64,000 nt of DNA from Neonectria sp. B-13. Its lineage: Eukaryota > Ascomycota > Sordariomycetes > Hypocreales > Nectriaceae. The DNA lies in contig NOKP01000033.1 in assembly GCA_002682825.1 (NCBI GenBank), positions 124,001 to 188,000 of the forward strand, written 5' to 3'. A model generated the notes under the pieces. The model was not told the DNA's origin. It did not search any database and was given only the letters and a program-made list of their open reading frames with translations. Below, piece after piece: positions 1-13,120 of this stretch. Made by a program: the position numbers and the translations under genes. The stretch's first letter is position 1. Each line of letters opens with the position of its first letter.

Positions 1-446
1 TAGAGAGTAATAGTATTCTATTTTATATATCTTATAGCTCTATTTCTTACTATTAGGTTATAAGATATAGTAAGTAATAGTAAAAGTAGAATATATTATA
101 ATTATATTATACTATATTATAATATATTAAGAAAGAGAGAAGAAGGCTAGTTAGATTTATTAGCTTAATAAGAGATAGTTATTTATATATATTATAGTTT
201 AGGATAAGCTTTTTATAAATTAGATATTAAGGTTAGAGAGAGGGATCTAGATAGATTATAAAAATAGGCTTAAAGTATAATATTAATATAAACTATATTA
301 CTAGGAAAGCTTACTATATTTAAGTTATTAGGATTAATAGTACTAGGTATAGTATCTTACTGTATTAACTACTATATATTATCTATTGTATTATCTTAAT
401 CTATTAGATAATATTAACTAAGGCTAAAATTACTATAAATATATAT
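1..446. repeat. AT-rich RIP-like repeat remnant
   Basis: Almost pure A/T with abundant TpA and no usable reading frame. The segment 121-440 matches 29654-29973 in the same orientation over equal length with scattered C/T and G/A differences, so it is a dispersed repeat. The transition-type differences and TpA excess are what RIP produces; this is inferred by eye, not computed. Confidence 0.8.
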
Positions 447-1133
447 ATATTTAATATAATTAGAGTTCATTATTGCACAATGTTATAGTATTTAAATTAA
501 AGAGGTATTAATAGTAGTATTATCATTCTAAAATAATATAATAAAGTCTTTAGTCTTATTATATATTTTATTATTGTTTCTAGGTGGGTAGCCTATTCTA
601 TAGAACGACTTCAACTGAGCAAGACAAAGCAGATGCAGGCATTTAGTCTATCAACATGGAGAACCTGATAAAAATTATCACCACGTCCGGTTTATGCAGC
701 ACCCTAAGTTCAGTAGAATGTTAAGCCAGTTTCTCATTTAGTGGAGGATTTGAAGAGAAGTAGTAGATGCCAACAGTTTAGACAGTTCAAGATATCATCA
801 ACCCCAAAGACTACTTCTTAGCGCTAAATACGTAGAATGAAGCAAAGTAGGTCTAACAAATCAAGAACAGAACTTTCCATTATAATTAGACTAGAGCCCT
901 ACTGGACTCAGAAGGATAATAAAGGAAACCTTCTTAATTACTTTCTTACAATATATACATACCTCCGTACCCAAGCCTACCAGTGTTTCGTGAGGAGAAT
1001 GCGGGGAAGTTGAATCCGTCCGAACCAAGTCTAGTAAAGTGTGTCACTATCTCTATATATTTGCGTCCCTGCTGGCTGAGAGCTGGCTCTCTTTCTCTGC
1101 TTTCCTCGATCCATTTCCATCTTTATCACCGAT
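447..1133. other. Intergenic, no gene seen
   Basis: The first ~150 bases are still AT-rich repeat. From about 600 the composition becomes ordinary. No reading frame, RNA gene or clear repeat was recognised. Confidence 0.6.
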
Positions 1134-2140
1134 GTGGCTGTTGAGTCTTCAAAAGGTATCATATCCAGTGCTATCACCACACATCACACGTCTCATCTTG
1201 GTGTGAAATGGTCTGTCTCATTCTTGTTTCCTTCAACATCAGCTTTTTCGTGCTCCACTTTCTCAGCCTCCTTCAGCCGCCGGGAACAGGTAAGAGGCAA
1301 GAAACGGAAGTCGTGCGACCTCTGTGTATGCTTAAAGCAGGCGTATGACCTAAAAAAGCCCTGCCAAACTTGCGTGGCAAGGAAAGAAGAATGTTCTTAC
1401 AACAGGGTAGCTCACAGGGACCCATCCTCAAGCCCCGCAAATACTCTCCTGCCGCCTCAACGTCTATGTCTTGAAGATGTCATCCAGCATACTGGGCACG
1501 AGGGCCATCAACGTTCAATTGAGAATCAATGAAACGAAACCGCCATCATAAGATAGATCAATATGTCTCACATTGATGAGGAGTAAGCAACCTATGACTC
1601 CGTTGCTACGCTGCCATTGCGACTGCAAAATGCATTGCCTACATCTACGAATCTCATCAGCTAAGAAACGGGCCACCCCTCTACGATCAAGCAATCATAT
1701 TCAATGCCGCACTACCACCAGGTTCCGCGGTGTCTAGACTTACTCTCGACCCTGGTTGGGCATTTCCATTCTTGAGTAGATCCACTCCTTCGAGCGGTCT
1801 TACTTCCACACATCTTTTACCGATTTGTCTCAAGTGACATCTGTCGATACTAGGCTGGAGAGATGGATTTGGTTGTGGCATCAGGGTGTCTGCCTGCACA
1901 AGCTGCAACTACGCAAATTTCCAACCTGCGAGACCATGAGAAAGCGTGTGGGATTTATGCACCATGCTCCGGAGTATTACCTTCTCTCTGATTATACTCG
2001 AGCATTAGAAGGCAAACCGGGATGACCACAGCAGTGACGGCACTTTGCCAAGCTCGTGGACGAACGTGGTCACAAAACGGCCAGCGCTCATCAAGTACGA
2101 TGGAAGTGAGATGGGTCAGTTTCGGGAGTTGATTAACCTA
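1134..2140 (+). pseudogene. Decayed Zn2Cys6 transcription factor
   Basis: The reading frame at 1134-1532 contains a basic stretch and a zinc-cluster-like run beginning CDLCVCLKQAYD and continuing to a last cysteine followed by SY. Five of the six expected cysteines are in register. The third is tyrosine, with an extra cysteine two residues after the second, so metal binding is doubtful. A stop follows at about residue 133. Downstream, short frames in other registers (1825-2025, 2045-2140) look like pieces of a fungal regulator C-terminal domain, including HHAPEYYLLSDYT, but no splice pattern joins them. A broken gene is the simplest reading. The C-terminal assignment is weak, and no intact paralogue is present in the window. 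Confidence 0.45.
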
Positions 2141-2509
2141 ATTGAATATTGTGTAAACATTTGCCACAAGGGTAGCGGATGCGGTGAGAGCTGGCATGTG
2201 TGCCTATTAAATCTATATTCCCGGCATGTGATTCGAGGCGGGTATGCAGATAATAATGCCGCGGCCGACCGAAACGGACAATTTCCGTCTCGTTGGTCTC
2301 TAGTAATTGGTCAGGTATATGGATCCCTGTTTCTTCGATCCGTGGCCGCGTGGCCTTAGTCTGTTTAGGAAGGCCCCTTGCCGCAGACAGAATATGGATC
2401 TCTTGGCTCCAGATAGACGCCTCCCACTTACCGAAGCGCTTGGCTAGACTCCCACTTGCCGAAGACATCAACCATGACACAAAAGGATATCTGATAATTA
2501 TCTGAGTTA

Positions 2510-3324
2510 CATTGCGGCATTAAGGGTTGCATAGAGAGACACCAGGGTTCTCAGTTGCGGTTGCATCCGAAAGTAGAAGCGGACCCTCTTTCCCCTTCAG
2601 TAGCTCGTTTCGCGTTCCAACAGTCAAGGCCTGGGTACACACCTAATAAGGTAGGTAAATAGAGTGCTAAAGTTATGGATTGCAGAATATTCACATCTGT
2701 GGACAGGGTTATTTAACCACACCGATCGACCAGGCTCCCTAATCGAACGTCTCTGATTTGCCTGTTGGTTGCTTGTTTCCTTTAAAAAGTTGCAAAGAGC
2801 CCCTGACGACGTTGCAGTGGTGACGACGCATCTTGAAATCTGCTACACTCCCTCGGGGCCCGGGATTTGTCCTGTAGATGCCGGAAGGCCAATCAGCATC
2901 GTTACATTACTCTCCTCCGTCGGCCCGTTTCGCCACGATAATATCAGTTTCTTCATCCATACATTGATCTTCCATTATCCCGCTGTATGTTACGTCTTGG
3001 CGTCAAAGGGACCATGAACGCGATGATACATTTGCCAAACAGGAAACTCGGAAGACTGGAGTGGAGATTATTGGTGGCATTTCGAAATGTTGCCAGTTCC
3101 AACTTAATTGCAAACAATGCCAAGTGTCATGGAATAGGAAAGCGATGACGGCTCGAAATGACCCTTTATCACCTTCAACAGATATAAAGCTTGTCAAGAT
3201 CGCTATAGAATGAACTTCAACTCCAACATTGGCACCAATACCACAGCAACCAGTACACCGAAGCCATTTACTTTAAGGCTTGTCTCTTGCTCTATACCCC
3301 CCAAACTTCTAGTACGTCTTGACC
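2510..3324. other. Intergenic region upstream of the dioxygenase
   Basis: Ordinary composition. It holds the presumed promoter of the dioxygenase that starts at 3325. No coding frame with recognisable content and no clear regulatory motif was identified. Confidence 0.5.
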
Positions 3325-4565
3325 ATGCGTTTCATTCAGCTTGTCGCTGGTGCCCTTGCGGCCGGGACAGTCTCTGCGCATCCTGGCCATGATCACCACC
3401 AAGAGTTGGCGGAGCGCCAAATGACTTTGCAGCATTCGAAGAAAGATCTGAGCCATTGCGCTGAGAAACTCCGGGCCCGTGGCGTTGAGAAGCGGTCCGT
3501 CGAGCGCCGTACTGCCATGGCTACCAAGTTGCTCAAGAGAGAGCACCTTCAAGGTACGACGGATGTTCTGTATCGTTGACCTGTTGTTAATGCAGAGAAT
3601 CAGGCCGCGATTTAACCGATCTTCTCAGTGTTTCTCACCACTCGAGTGCTGATTACAACCTTGACACACCCGAGTCGACCATCTTTGCTACCAACAGCTC
3701 GTGTGTTTTGTCCCCTGAATCGGTTGTGGGACCTTACTGTAGGTGGATAATAATGCTGTACTGCACTATGATGAGGCTTACTAACGCTCCCTCCCGCTAC
3801 GTAGATGTGTCGGGAGAATACGTCCGCCAGGACGTTGTCGAGGCTCAGGCTGGTGTAGACCTGGCACTTGACCTGCAAGTGGTTGACACGGAGACCTGTG
3901 AGCCCATCGCTGGAGCATACCTCGAGATCTGGCGTAAGTTGAAATCAATTATCCTGATCGAATGTGGCTCGTGATTGAAGTTCTAATGACTCCACGTAGA
4001 CTGCAACTCTACCGGCGTCTACTCCGGTGTTAGCTCTGGTGGCAACTACGAAAGTGCCCCAGAGAACCTCAATTCCACCTTTCTGCGAGGTGCCCAGCGG
4101 ACCGATGGAGATGGAGCCGTCCAGTTTGATACACTCTTCCCAGGCCACTACCAGGGACGCACCACCCACATACACGTCATCTTACACACCAATGCGACCG
4201 CTCTTAGCAATGGCACCATCAGGTCCACCACTGCTACTCACGTGGGTCAGGTCTTCTTCGACCAAGACTTGATCTACCAGGTCGAAGAGTATAGCCCCTA
4301 CACGACCAACACTCAGGATCTCACTACGAACGCCCAAGACGGAATCTTAGAGGACATTGCTGAGACGAGTGATCCGTTTGTCGACTACGTGCTTCTGGGC
4401 AACTCTGTCAGCGATGGTCTTCTCGGTTGGTTGAGCTTCGGCGTTAACTCTTCTCTGATTAGTACTGTTAACGCCGCAGCTACTTACTATGAGGGTGGTG
4501 GTGTTGAGAATGAGAACTCGGGTGGTGGCGGCGGTACACCTCCTGGACCTCCACCAAGCGTGTGA
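3325..4565 (+). CDS. Secreted intradiol ring-cleavage dioxygenase-like protein
   Basis: Four exons (3325-3553, 3598-3738, 3805-3933, 4000-4565) give a 354-residue protein that stays in frame. Residues 1-18 are a signal peptide ending VSA, followed by a His-rich stretch. The core has SPESVVGPYYVSGEY (first Tyr of the iron site), later HYQGRTTHIHV (second Tyr and the two His). These are the four Fe(III) ligands of the intradiol family, which cleaves catechol-type rings between the two hydroxyls. The C-terminus is Gly/Pro-rich low complexity. Intron 1 is only 44 nt and must end at the second AG of a CAGAG site to keep frame. The secreted members probably act on aromatics outside the cell; the substrate is unknown. 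The gene converges on the glycosyltransferase next door. Confidence 0.88.
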
Positions 4566-4868
4566 ATGTTGCCATTGTGAGCAAAGATAACGAGTTGACA
4601 CTCACTGGTCTGTGGTAGTAGGTATTAACATGGTTAATTAATTAAGGTTGTGTCTGGGTAATAGTTGGGTCTAACCGAACTGTTAATCAACCAATAGTTT
4701 ACTTAAATTACCACTCAGCACTGCGCGCCCATTAATACCAGATTGAGTAATGTTGAGTAATAAAGCTAGAAGCGGCCAAACCGCTTCAGTCAACTTGGAA
4801 CCTCTTACAATTGATAGATGTGATATTTCACACACTATAAACATATTAAGCTTTGAAATACTAACCTC
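4566..4868. other. Convergent intergenic spacer
   Basis: Lies between two convergent stop codons and is AT-rich. It probably carries both polyadenylation regions. No gene was seen. Confidence 0.5.
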
Positions 4869-7800
4869 TCAGTCTTGATTAACTAGCCTCCCATATTCCA
4901 AGAGCAAACGGAACATGTAAATCTGCATATCTTCGTCCCTGAGAGCCTTTTTCGCCCACATCCTTCCCTGTTCTGCAATCTTTCGTCCGGTCTTGTCTCC
5001 CCCCATGTTATTATAAGGCTCTTCTGTAGATTCGAAAAAGTGGCCTAACACAGCCCACAGGCCCGACCCTAACCGAGCATCCACGGGGACGTAGTGATGC
5101 CACGCACTCAACCTTTCATCAAACCAAGTCTGAAAGATGGCCGCACGATAGATAAGGCTTCGGCTTTCTAGAAACGGCAAAAGCCGGCCACTGAAGCCTG
5201 CCCCGTCCATGTCGAAGAGGTGTCGAAAACGCCAATTCTCCCCAAAAGGCTTGGCCTGCGACAAAAGACTGTTTGTTCTCTTCTCACTAGAATCCTGTGC
5301 AGCGTTGCTACGCTTAGCAGTATTAATTTGCATAGCATCAGCCCAGGTCTGAAAGCTGTCCAACTCGGTCGCGCAATCGGCTTCGTGGCACTTGTGCACG
5401 TCACCCGCGAAAGAAACGTTGATGGAAGGAAGTCTGTCGTTGGTTGACTCTTTTCGTTTGTGCTCATAGGCTTCGTGAACGAAACGAGCCCGCAGAAATC
5501 CCGTCCATGACCCGTGAGCGGCATAACCATCTGAGCCGGAGCCCCTCCAAAAAAGACCGTCTTCCTTTTCATCCCACGTCATGTCGAGCTTCTCGTCGTA
5601 GGCGCTCTTGTGATCAAAGTTCCAAGGAGAGGGTATCAAAATATCTGAGAACCCGCCAATGCGGCCTTGGCTGAATATTGGGAACAATGAGTGAGTGCCA
5701 ACCATAGCACCCGATGGAGACATAATAAACCCGTCGAGGTACGCCATGTCAGGCTGATGGCACATGTCATTAGCCAACTCGCTGTCAGCCAGAAGGAGGC
5801 CATGTTCTGTGAAGGTTGAGTGTGGCGCGATGCAATCCACGCACACAGTGCTCCTATCCCACCATCGCTTATGTCGCGCCGGGTCATTAGGGGAGCATGA
5901 TGGTGCAATGAGGTCGTAATACAGTTGCCAAAACCCATAGTTTGCGAATTTCGTGGGCATTTGTTCCCTTGAAGCCGGTTTGGTGAAGGTGTCTGGCCAT
6001 CGAAACCCATCTCTCTCTTCCTTAGTCTCGTCGTTGATGTTCTGCACGATTTTGCTTCTCGCCCTCCGACCTTCGACCTTGCTGGCTTCCATCTCTTCAA
6101 ATGGAATGGCCATGCGACACTCGTCGGCCAAGTTGATGGCCAAGTCCATGTCTGGCAGCCATTTTGAAAATGGACTGATCATCCTCTTCAACGAGTCCAT
6201 CATCCATCGATGTGACCCGGGAACGTAAGGCGATAGTTCGACAGTGCCATTTCGAATCCTCAGACCACCCATCTCCAAGCTAGAATAAGAGAGGAGGTCC
6301 GAGGTCCTGCGGCGTATCTCCGCTGGGTCGATGCCCCAAAAGGGAAGCAGATCTTGGTGGACCTGGTCAAAATCATCGATGACTGGGGAGTCTCGGGCCA
6401 CTGCAAAGTTGTACCATTCATCAAAATTAGGTGGTGGTGGTGAGCCATACCTACGCTTGTACTCGGCAACTGCTTCGTCCAATGTCTGACTCGTCACGGC
6501 TTCAGTTGCCCATCGTTGGGCCTTGATATCGCCAGCAGCTATTAGTCCAGTGATGGCTTGGCGTACTGATTTGACCGAGTGAGCATCAGTCGACCACGAG
6601 ATAATGACTACACTCGACATGCAGACTGCCACGAAGAAGACAACAAGCCATCGATGCATGACAGAAGTGGTGTGCCGTTCTGGGACATCCGAGTACTGAA
6701 GAGTGAAGCAGCAGAGAACACCCAACACCACAGCTACCACGAAAGCTGCCCCTAGAGTCTCATGCGCATATGCCGGGGGCAGAAGTAGTCCCGAAATAGG
6801 TTGGAAGAGGTAACCCCCAAAGAGGCCCAAGCTACTAACAAGAAGACCGACGGTCGTAGGGTGTAGGAAGTGCAAAATGGAGAAGCCGCAAACCACAACG
6901 ACCATAGTCGCCAGTGAGTCGATAGTCAGATCTTTTAAGTCAAGAAAGGATGGGCAAAATGCCCAAAATAACCACGAGTCATGGAGAAGTGTCCAAAAAG
7001 ACGTCACAAAAATGCAAAGAGCCGCTATCAAGGGCACGACAATCAAGAAGCCGGCCAAATCACCGCTGTTCTCCAACTCGGAGCGGCGAAGATCGGACAT
7101 GCTCACTAGAACCACAGCATCAAAGAGACAAATGGCGACCTGTGCGCCTACAACCAGGGGCTTCCATTCCCAGCCTGCGGGGCAGATGGTCCCCGTGGTG
7201 GTTCGGAAGTGGCCCAGAGCTGACACGACGGTGAATCCCCAGACAAGGGCCACGAAGCCGTAAGCCAGGCGATGTTCCCAGGTTAGGGGAAGGCTGTGGA
7301 CTTTGGCTGTGTCTCGTAGCTTTGACGAGGGAAATCGCAAGGCGGAGAGGCCGGAAACGTCGCAGAGAATGACGAAGAAGGGTAAGAATGCCTAGCAAAC
7401 AGAAGCGATCAACCCATATTCTATGCTCATGGAGAATAACGATGAAGCACTCACCTCGATTCCTGGGTAAGCGCACTGGGTCGTTCGGATAGTGAGCCAG
7501 AATGACCATGCCCGCAGCGCAACGCAGGCAATGATGTAAACGAGCGGTATAGGCCAGCGACGAACCAAGTCGACGCAACCACTCAAAAGATGCACATTCT
7601 TCCTCGTGGTGACCCTTTTCATGTGGGTTGGCAGGCCATCCAAGATGCCGAATCTCGAGATTGAATCATGACAATGAGACAAGACAATGGGGAATAAAGT
7701 TGTCAAAATGAGAGTGAGAATTGTCAAATGAACTGGTCGCTCTGGGTAGGGGATTAGCGGGGCTTCGTTCTCGAAGGTATTGAAATACCGTAGGCAGCGC

Positions 7801-7941
7801 TTGTGTAGTATCTCAATGAGAGAGTGTACAGCCCAAGGATTAAGCCTCTGGGTTAAAATATTAGCGCTTGTCAGTGGACGGGGGGGGGGCAGGAACAACC
7901 TACAGCGGCGGGATGGCCTTAGGCGATACAGAAAGTTTCAT
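4869..7941 (-). CDS. Multi-pass membrane CAP10/GT90-like glycosyltransferase
   Basis: Exon 3 (4869-7391) and exon 2 (7455-7845) join in phase 0 through a clear GTGAGT...TAG intron. A short exon 1 (7904-7941, ATG) joins in frame across 7846-7903 but is less certain because a run of C lies in that intron. The model is 983 residues. The N-terminal ~430 residues hold about nine or ten hydrophobic segments. The rest carries features of the fungal CAP10 (GT90) family: DWYNFAVARD-like spacing, CSPNDPARH, a long DEKEDGLFWRGSGSDG block and FLESRSLIYRAA near the end. GT90 enzymes transfer xylose or related sugars onto cell-surface glycans; the acceptor here is unknown. Probably in the Golgi membrane, catalytic domain lumenal. 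Confidence 0.85.
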
Positions 7942-8569
7942 TCTCGAGCCACGTGTGCTAAGAGCGAGGTGAGGGTGTAGAAACGAGAATTGCGGACAAA
8001 GCCTTGTTTGTTTCCGGCTGATTACATCCTTTAAAGTGCTGCCTGCCTGGTAAGAATGCAGAGAAACAGGGGCCTCGGGGGGCTATGCTGAAGGATTGAC
8101 GGATTGCCTGGTTGCCTGGTAAATTAATTCATTGTGAATACGAGTTTTAGAAATACTGTCATTGGTCGCCCCGCTTAGCATAGCCTCTCGGCTGAAGCCA
8201 TCCCCGCATGTCAGCGTAAAGTAAGGTGCTAGACAATGTCGGCTTATTATAGTAGATTGTAGCCGGGCATTTTGCTCTAGGGTTAAGGCTAGGATTTACT
8301 ATGTTACATAGGTGGTTATGATGATGATGATGATAGTGTAGTACACTTATACTCTAAGGTTAAATAACTAGAGGCAGCCAGTGTAAGGTGACCGGGTTTC
8401 AAACCTGGGTTTGAAAGTCCGCTCACTCAAGCTAAGAAGAGAACCCACCTTACAGCCCAGTCTTCAAACCCAGGTTTAAAAACGATTACTACTTAATCAA
8501 CTCAGACTAGAAGCTAAATAGATAGTAAAATTACTAAGCGCAAAATTCAAAAATATAATAAGGTCTTCT
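7942..8569. other. Intergenic with microsatellite and small palindromes
   Basis: Holds the promoter side of the glycosyltransferase, a GATGAT microsatellite near 8317-8335, and a palindrome at 8397-8416 with 9-bp arms TTTCAAACC / GGTTTGAAA. A degenerate second copy lies at 8463-8480, near an inverted short match (GTAAGGTG at ~8382, CACCTTAC at ~8447). This may be a small degraded mobile element. No gene was seen. Confidence 0.5.
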
Positions 8570-10363
8570 CTAAGTGCAGCCCAGACATCTGCCCTGCAAC
8601 GGCAGTTGCTCCTGAAACTCCTCATCCTTCTGACAGAAGCCGCTCTCAAAGACGTCGAATGACAGATACGTAACGCAGGTTGTCACGATATCAGCTTCTG
8701 CGCTTGGAAACCATCTTTCTCGCCTTCTCTCGAAGTATTGCTGTATCATATAGTGGAATAACCAGATGATGTCGCTTTGTTCGTTCACAGTGACTAGACT
8801 AGCACCGACCGAGATCATATCTTCCATCTATGGCAACGCATTTTCGTCAAACTCCGTCTTGCTAACTTCTACTGCAAGGGCATGCTGAATTTTTGGAGTA
8901 GTAAGTGGCCTCTTTGCGCAGGTGATCCATGATGGAATCTGCTTATCTAAGTTTCAGTGATCTAGTACCTAGTTTTCAATTCGCCCTATCGCCGTTTCAT
9001 TCGCATGATCATATACATCCGATCCACTTAGTAGCTTCGCAAGAGCACTACGGATTGTTCTGACAGACGTCTTACCGATTAAGATTCAAGATAAAGCTGG
9101 GCAAGGAGGAACCTGCACACATTAGCATCTTATTCTTATCTTTGGAACAAGGTTACTCACATCCCTCTGACCGAGTGAACTATCCCATTTGTGACCTCCT
9201 CTTAAAGTTCTGAACTACGCTGGATGAACGGTAGCAACCGTGATGTGTGGCCGTGGAGTATCTCTTCTCATCCTTATCTGTCGCACAGATTTCTAGTGAA
9301 ATGCTTTCTTCGAATTTCTCAATGATCTCGAGAATGAATCTCAAAGTCGCAAAGATATTCATTCCAGAATTGCCTTACAGTTTGAAGACCTCTGCTAGGA
9401 ATCTAGTCCGACTTCCATCGGATGCTGGCATTCATCAAGCGCGTCAATGAGAATGAAGACTCTTGCATAGAGTGAGGCCACGGCTTGGAGGGTACTCGAT
9501 ATTTCATCGAATGATGGCCGCGACCGCTTTTCCTTACGCTTATCATAGAGCGATTTCATGGCATCTGGGGAAGTCAGCAGGCATTGAGTCAGTTGCTTAA
9601 CTAGGCTTGCCAGTAGGTCTTTGGCCTTCTGTTTATCTTGGCACCAGAAGTTGCAATGAAGGTATACAATACTAATGCTCCTGTCATCCTCGAATAGTGT
9701 TTCCAGATTGTCAACCATAGTCGAGGTAAGAATTGGTTTTCCAGCGCCTAGAATTCCTGGACAGAACAAGGTCTACTGTTTGTTCTCCACCCAGCCCTAG
9801 AACTCTACTGACTCAAGGAGCCATTGACCGGTTCCCGGCTGTCTCCTTCCGAAGTGGTCACCTTTCTGGGGCCGTAGTCAATATCCGTGAGCCAATCCAG
9901 TATTGCCTTCTGCTCCTGAGTGTGATACTGAATGATCTTGTCAGTCTTCATAGATGTAGCTGACGTTTAGTCCTTTATATCCTGTACATCTTCTAAGACT
10001 ATGAATCGTTAGCTGTTGAGCCTCAACAGTCATAGGAGGAGTAGAAGTCAGAGGGAGCGGCTGTTACATAGACCACATTCGTGGAAACGAGGTACCAGTT
10101 GTCTAGGATTGTATTACGGTACAGCCCTTCTATCGACAGAAATATTACTTACTTTTCTCGAATTTTCCAGCCCATGACAGCAGTGCTATCACCTTTCTAG
10201 GTTTCAGAACATAAAAGAGCTCTCTCACATATACTGCAGCCATGAGCGCTGCATATTTGTGCCAATCGTCATTCTTATGCCAATCCAAATAATCACAGAT
10301 TCCTCGAATCACCAGACACAGAAAGTTATTCATCAGCCCACCAGCTTTCATCTCAAAGCACAA
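8570..10363 (-). pseudogene. Broken PNP-NACHT NLR-like gene
   Basis: Read on the minus strand, ordered fragments match the usual layout of fungal PNP_UDP-NACHT STAND proteins. 10145-10363 is the end of the phosphorylase-like sensor domain ([18 protein letters not shown]). Around 9800-9960 is the linker with ILDWLTDIDYG. 9395-9769 holds the P-loop region (PGILGAGKPILTS, Pro where Thr/Ser is expected) and Walker B (RVFILIDALDEC). 9180-9362 has IFATLRFILEI after Walker B. 8570-8827 is the post-NACHT helical/winged region ([22 protein letters not shown]). Frameshifts and stops separate every block and the N-terminal half of the PNP domain is absent. Intact relatives act in non-self recognition and cell death; this copy cannot make such a protein. 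It abuts the RIP-like island, which may have contributed to its decay. Confidence 0.8.
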
Positions 10364-10591
10364 AGCTTTGAGTTCTAGGTCTCAAGCGTATTAGTCCCTC
10401 TGCGTTTTTCATAACTGAATTTGCAGATGCAATAATACTATAGTAGACAGTGACTGCTCGCTTTATTCTTATAGTTATAGTTAGTATAGTATAGTTGATC
10501 TTTAGTAGGGTATTAATAGTTAGATATATTATCTATTAGCTTAAAGTGTTCTAATGTTTTATCTAGCTTCTTAGGGTTATTATATTAGTAT

Positions 10592-11650
10592 TATTTAGAT
10601 ATAATAGTCCTTAGTAGTATATACCTAGAGAAAGAGCTAAAGATTAAATAGTATAAAAGAAAATAGAAAAAACAATAATATAATAGACTTAATACCTAAG
10701 CCTAAGGTAATAATAACTTAAGAAGATAAAAGTTTCTACTATAAAGTTAAAATATAAGTTTTATTATTTTAATTAGCTAGAAAAGCTAGATCTTAGAAAA
10801 GTTAGATCTTAGAAAAGCTAGATCTTAGAAAAGTTAGATCTTAGAAATACTAGATCTTAAAAAAGGCTAAAACCTTTTAAGATAAAAGCTTAACTAATCT
10901 TTATACTTTTTAGATTACTTTTTTATATTTTATTTAATCTTCTATATAATATAATAATTATATTATTAATTATATAAAATAACTATTATCTAAATTATAC
11001 TATAGCTTAATAAGCTCTTATTAAACTATATATATATACTCTTATATAATCTATATAGTAAATTAGAAGAATATTTAAGCTTTATTTTTATATTATAAAT
11101 TATAGCTTAAAAGTCTAATCTAAAGTATATAAAATAGCCTATAATTAACTACTTTAGACTTAAAGAGTTAATTTAATTAATAATCTTTAATTATAATATC
11201 CTACTATAAGAGGAAATATAGCTTAATATAGTAATAGTCTAATAGATTATAATAAAATAGTTCTTTTTAAAGAGATTAGCTTTAAAGCTAAAAAGGAATA
11301 ATAATATTATTACTATAGAGAAAGAGTTTCTTAAGAAGTTATACAATCCTATTTATATCTTATAAATTATATAGTTAATAAGTAATATTATTCTAATTAA
11401 CCTATAGCTAAAAAAGTAATACATTAGAAACTAAGGGAATCTTACTATAGTTATCTCTAATATTAGCTATAAAGCTATATAGAGGGATTTAATGGAGGGA
11501 GTTCTAGGAAGCTAAAGAGAGTAAAAGTTAATAATTAGGTTTAAAATCTAAAGATCTATCCTTCTATTAAGCTTAAGTAAAGGAAACATATAATTTAGTA
11601 TAATTATAAATAAGTAGAAATAGTAGTTTAAATAGTAGTTTTAATAGTAA
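10592..11650 (-). repeat. R element copy 1
   Basis: Full-length copy in reverse orientation, from TATTTAGATATAATAG to GTTTTAATAGTAA, about 1059 bp. The 16-bp unit array lies at ~10780-10870. No coding capacity. Confidence 0.75.
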
Positions 11651-11756
11651 TATTAGCATTATATCTTAGGGATTACTCCTAGTAATAAATTGTATTAGAC
11701 TTGTTTAAAGAGATCTATTAAAATCCTATACTAGAGAAAACTATACTATTAATTAC

Positions 11757-12861
11757 TACTGTTAAAACTACTGTTTGGACTACTGTTTCTGCTTATCTGC
11801 AATTGCACTAAATTATATGTTTCCTTTGCTTAAGCTTAATAAGGGGATAGATCTTTGGATTTTAAACCTAATTATTGACTTTTGCCCCCTCTATAATAGC
11901 TACTATCAGTCTGCTAATGCTAGGAATAACCATTAGGCTTCCTAGAACTCCCTCTACTAAATCCCTTTATATAGCTTTATAGCTAATATTAGAGATAATT
12001 ATAGTAGGATTCTTTTGCTTTTCAATATAATTATTACTCCTTTGATTATAGGTTGGTTATTATAGTATTGCTTATTAGCTATATAACTTATAAGATATAG
12101 TCATTATGCTTTAGACTATTAATAAACCTTTTTTCTATATTAGTAGTATTACTATTCCTTTCTAGCTTTAAAGCTAACCTCTCTAGAAAGACCTATTCTA
12201 TTATAATCTACTAGACTATTACTCTATTAGGCTAGATTCTATTTTATAATAGGATATAATAACTAAAAACTATTAACTAGACTAATTCCTTAGCCTTAGA
12301 GCATTAATTAGTTTTAATCTCTTTTATATCTTATAGGTTAGACTTTTAAACTATAATTTATAGCTTAGAAATAAGGCTTAGATCTACTTAAAATAGGCTA
12401 TATAGGTTATATAAGAGCCTATAGGTATAGCTTAGCAAGGGCTTGCTAGGCTATAGTGCAATTCAGAAGGTTATTTTATGTAATTGGTTATATAGTCTTT
12501 ATATTATATAGAAGGTTAAATAGAATATAAAGGAGTAGCTTGGAAAGTATAGAGGTTAGCTAGGCTTTTATCCTAAGGGGTTTTAGCCTTTTCTAAGATC
12601 TAGCTTTTCTAAGGTTTAGCTTTTCCAAGATCTAGCTTTTCTAAGATCTAGCTTTTCTAAGATCTAGCTTTTCTAGCTGATTGAAATAGTAAAACTTATA
12701 TCTTAATTTTATAGTAGAAACTTTTATCTCTTTGAGTTATTATTACTTTAGGCTTAGGTATTAAGCTTATTATACTATTATTTTTTCTATTTTCTTTTAT
12801 ACTATTTAACCTTTAGCCCTTTCTCTAAGTATATACTACTAAGGACTATTATATCTAAATA
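11757..12861 (+). repeat. R element copy 2, among the least mutated
   Basis: Forward copy from TACTGTTAAAAC to ATCTAAATA. It keeps many C/G bases that are T/A in other copies (for example CTGTTTGGACTACTG at its start), so it is nearer the ancestral sequence. The 16-bp array lies at ~12590-12670. Together with copy 1 it forms an inverted pair separated by ~106 bp. Confidence 0.75.
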
Positions 12862-13120
12862 TTATTAATTACTAAGAGTAGAGTTTTTTTAAAAATGGAA
12901 AGAGTAGTATTTTAATAGACTAAGTAGGTAAAATAGGTAAAATAAATATATATTAAAAGATAATATTAAGAATATATTATACATTAAATAATAATATTAT
13001 TTAAGTCCTATTATAATATTATATTTAGATTAAAATATTATACTAATTTATTTATATTATTAATAGAAAGGTAATACTATATAGTAGAATTATCTATTTA
13101 TAATTATATAATAAGATAGT

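Noticed and set aside
5168..7263. Several plus- and minus-strand ORFs overlapping the GT90 gene
   Set aside because: They are shadows of the long coding frame, with no domain content and no start context of their own.
10780..10870. CRISPR-like array of 16-bp repeats
   Set aside because: Units are directly adjacent with no variable spacers, recur in every R copy and occur in a eukaryotic repeat island.
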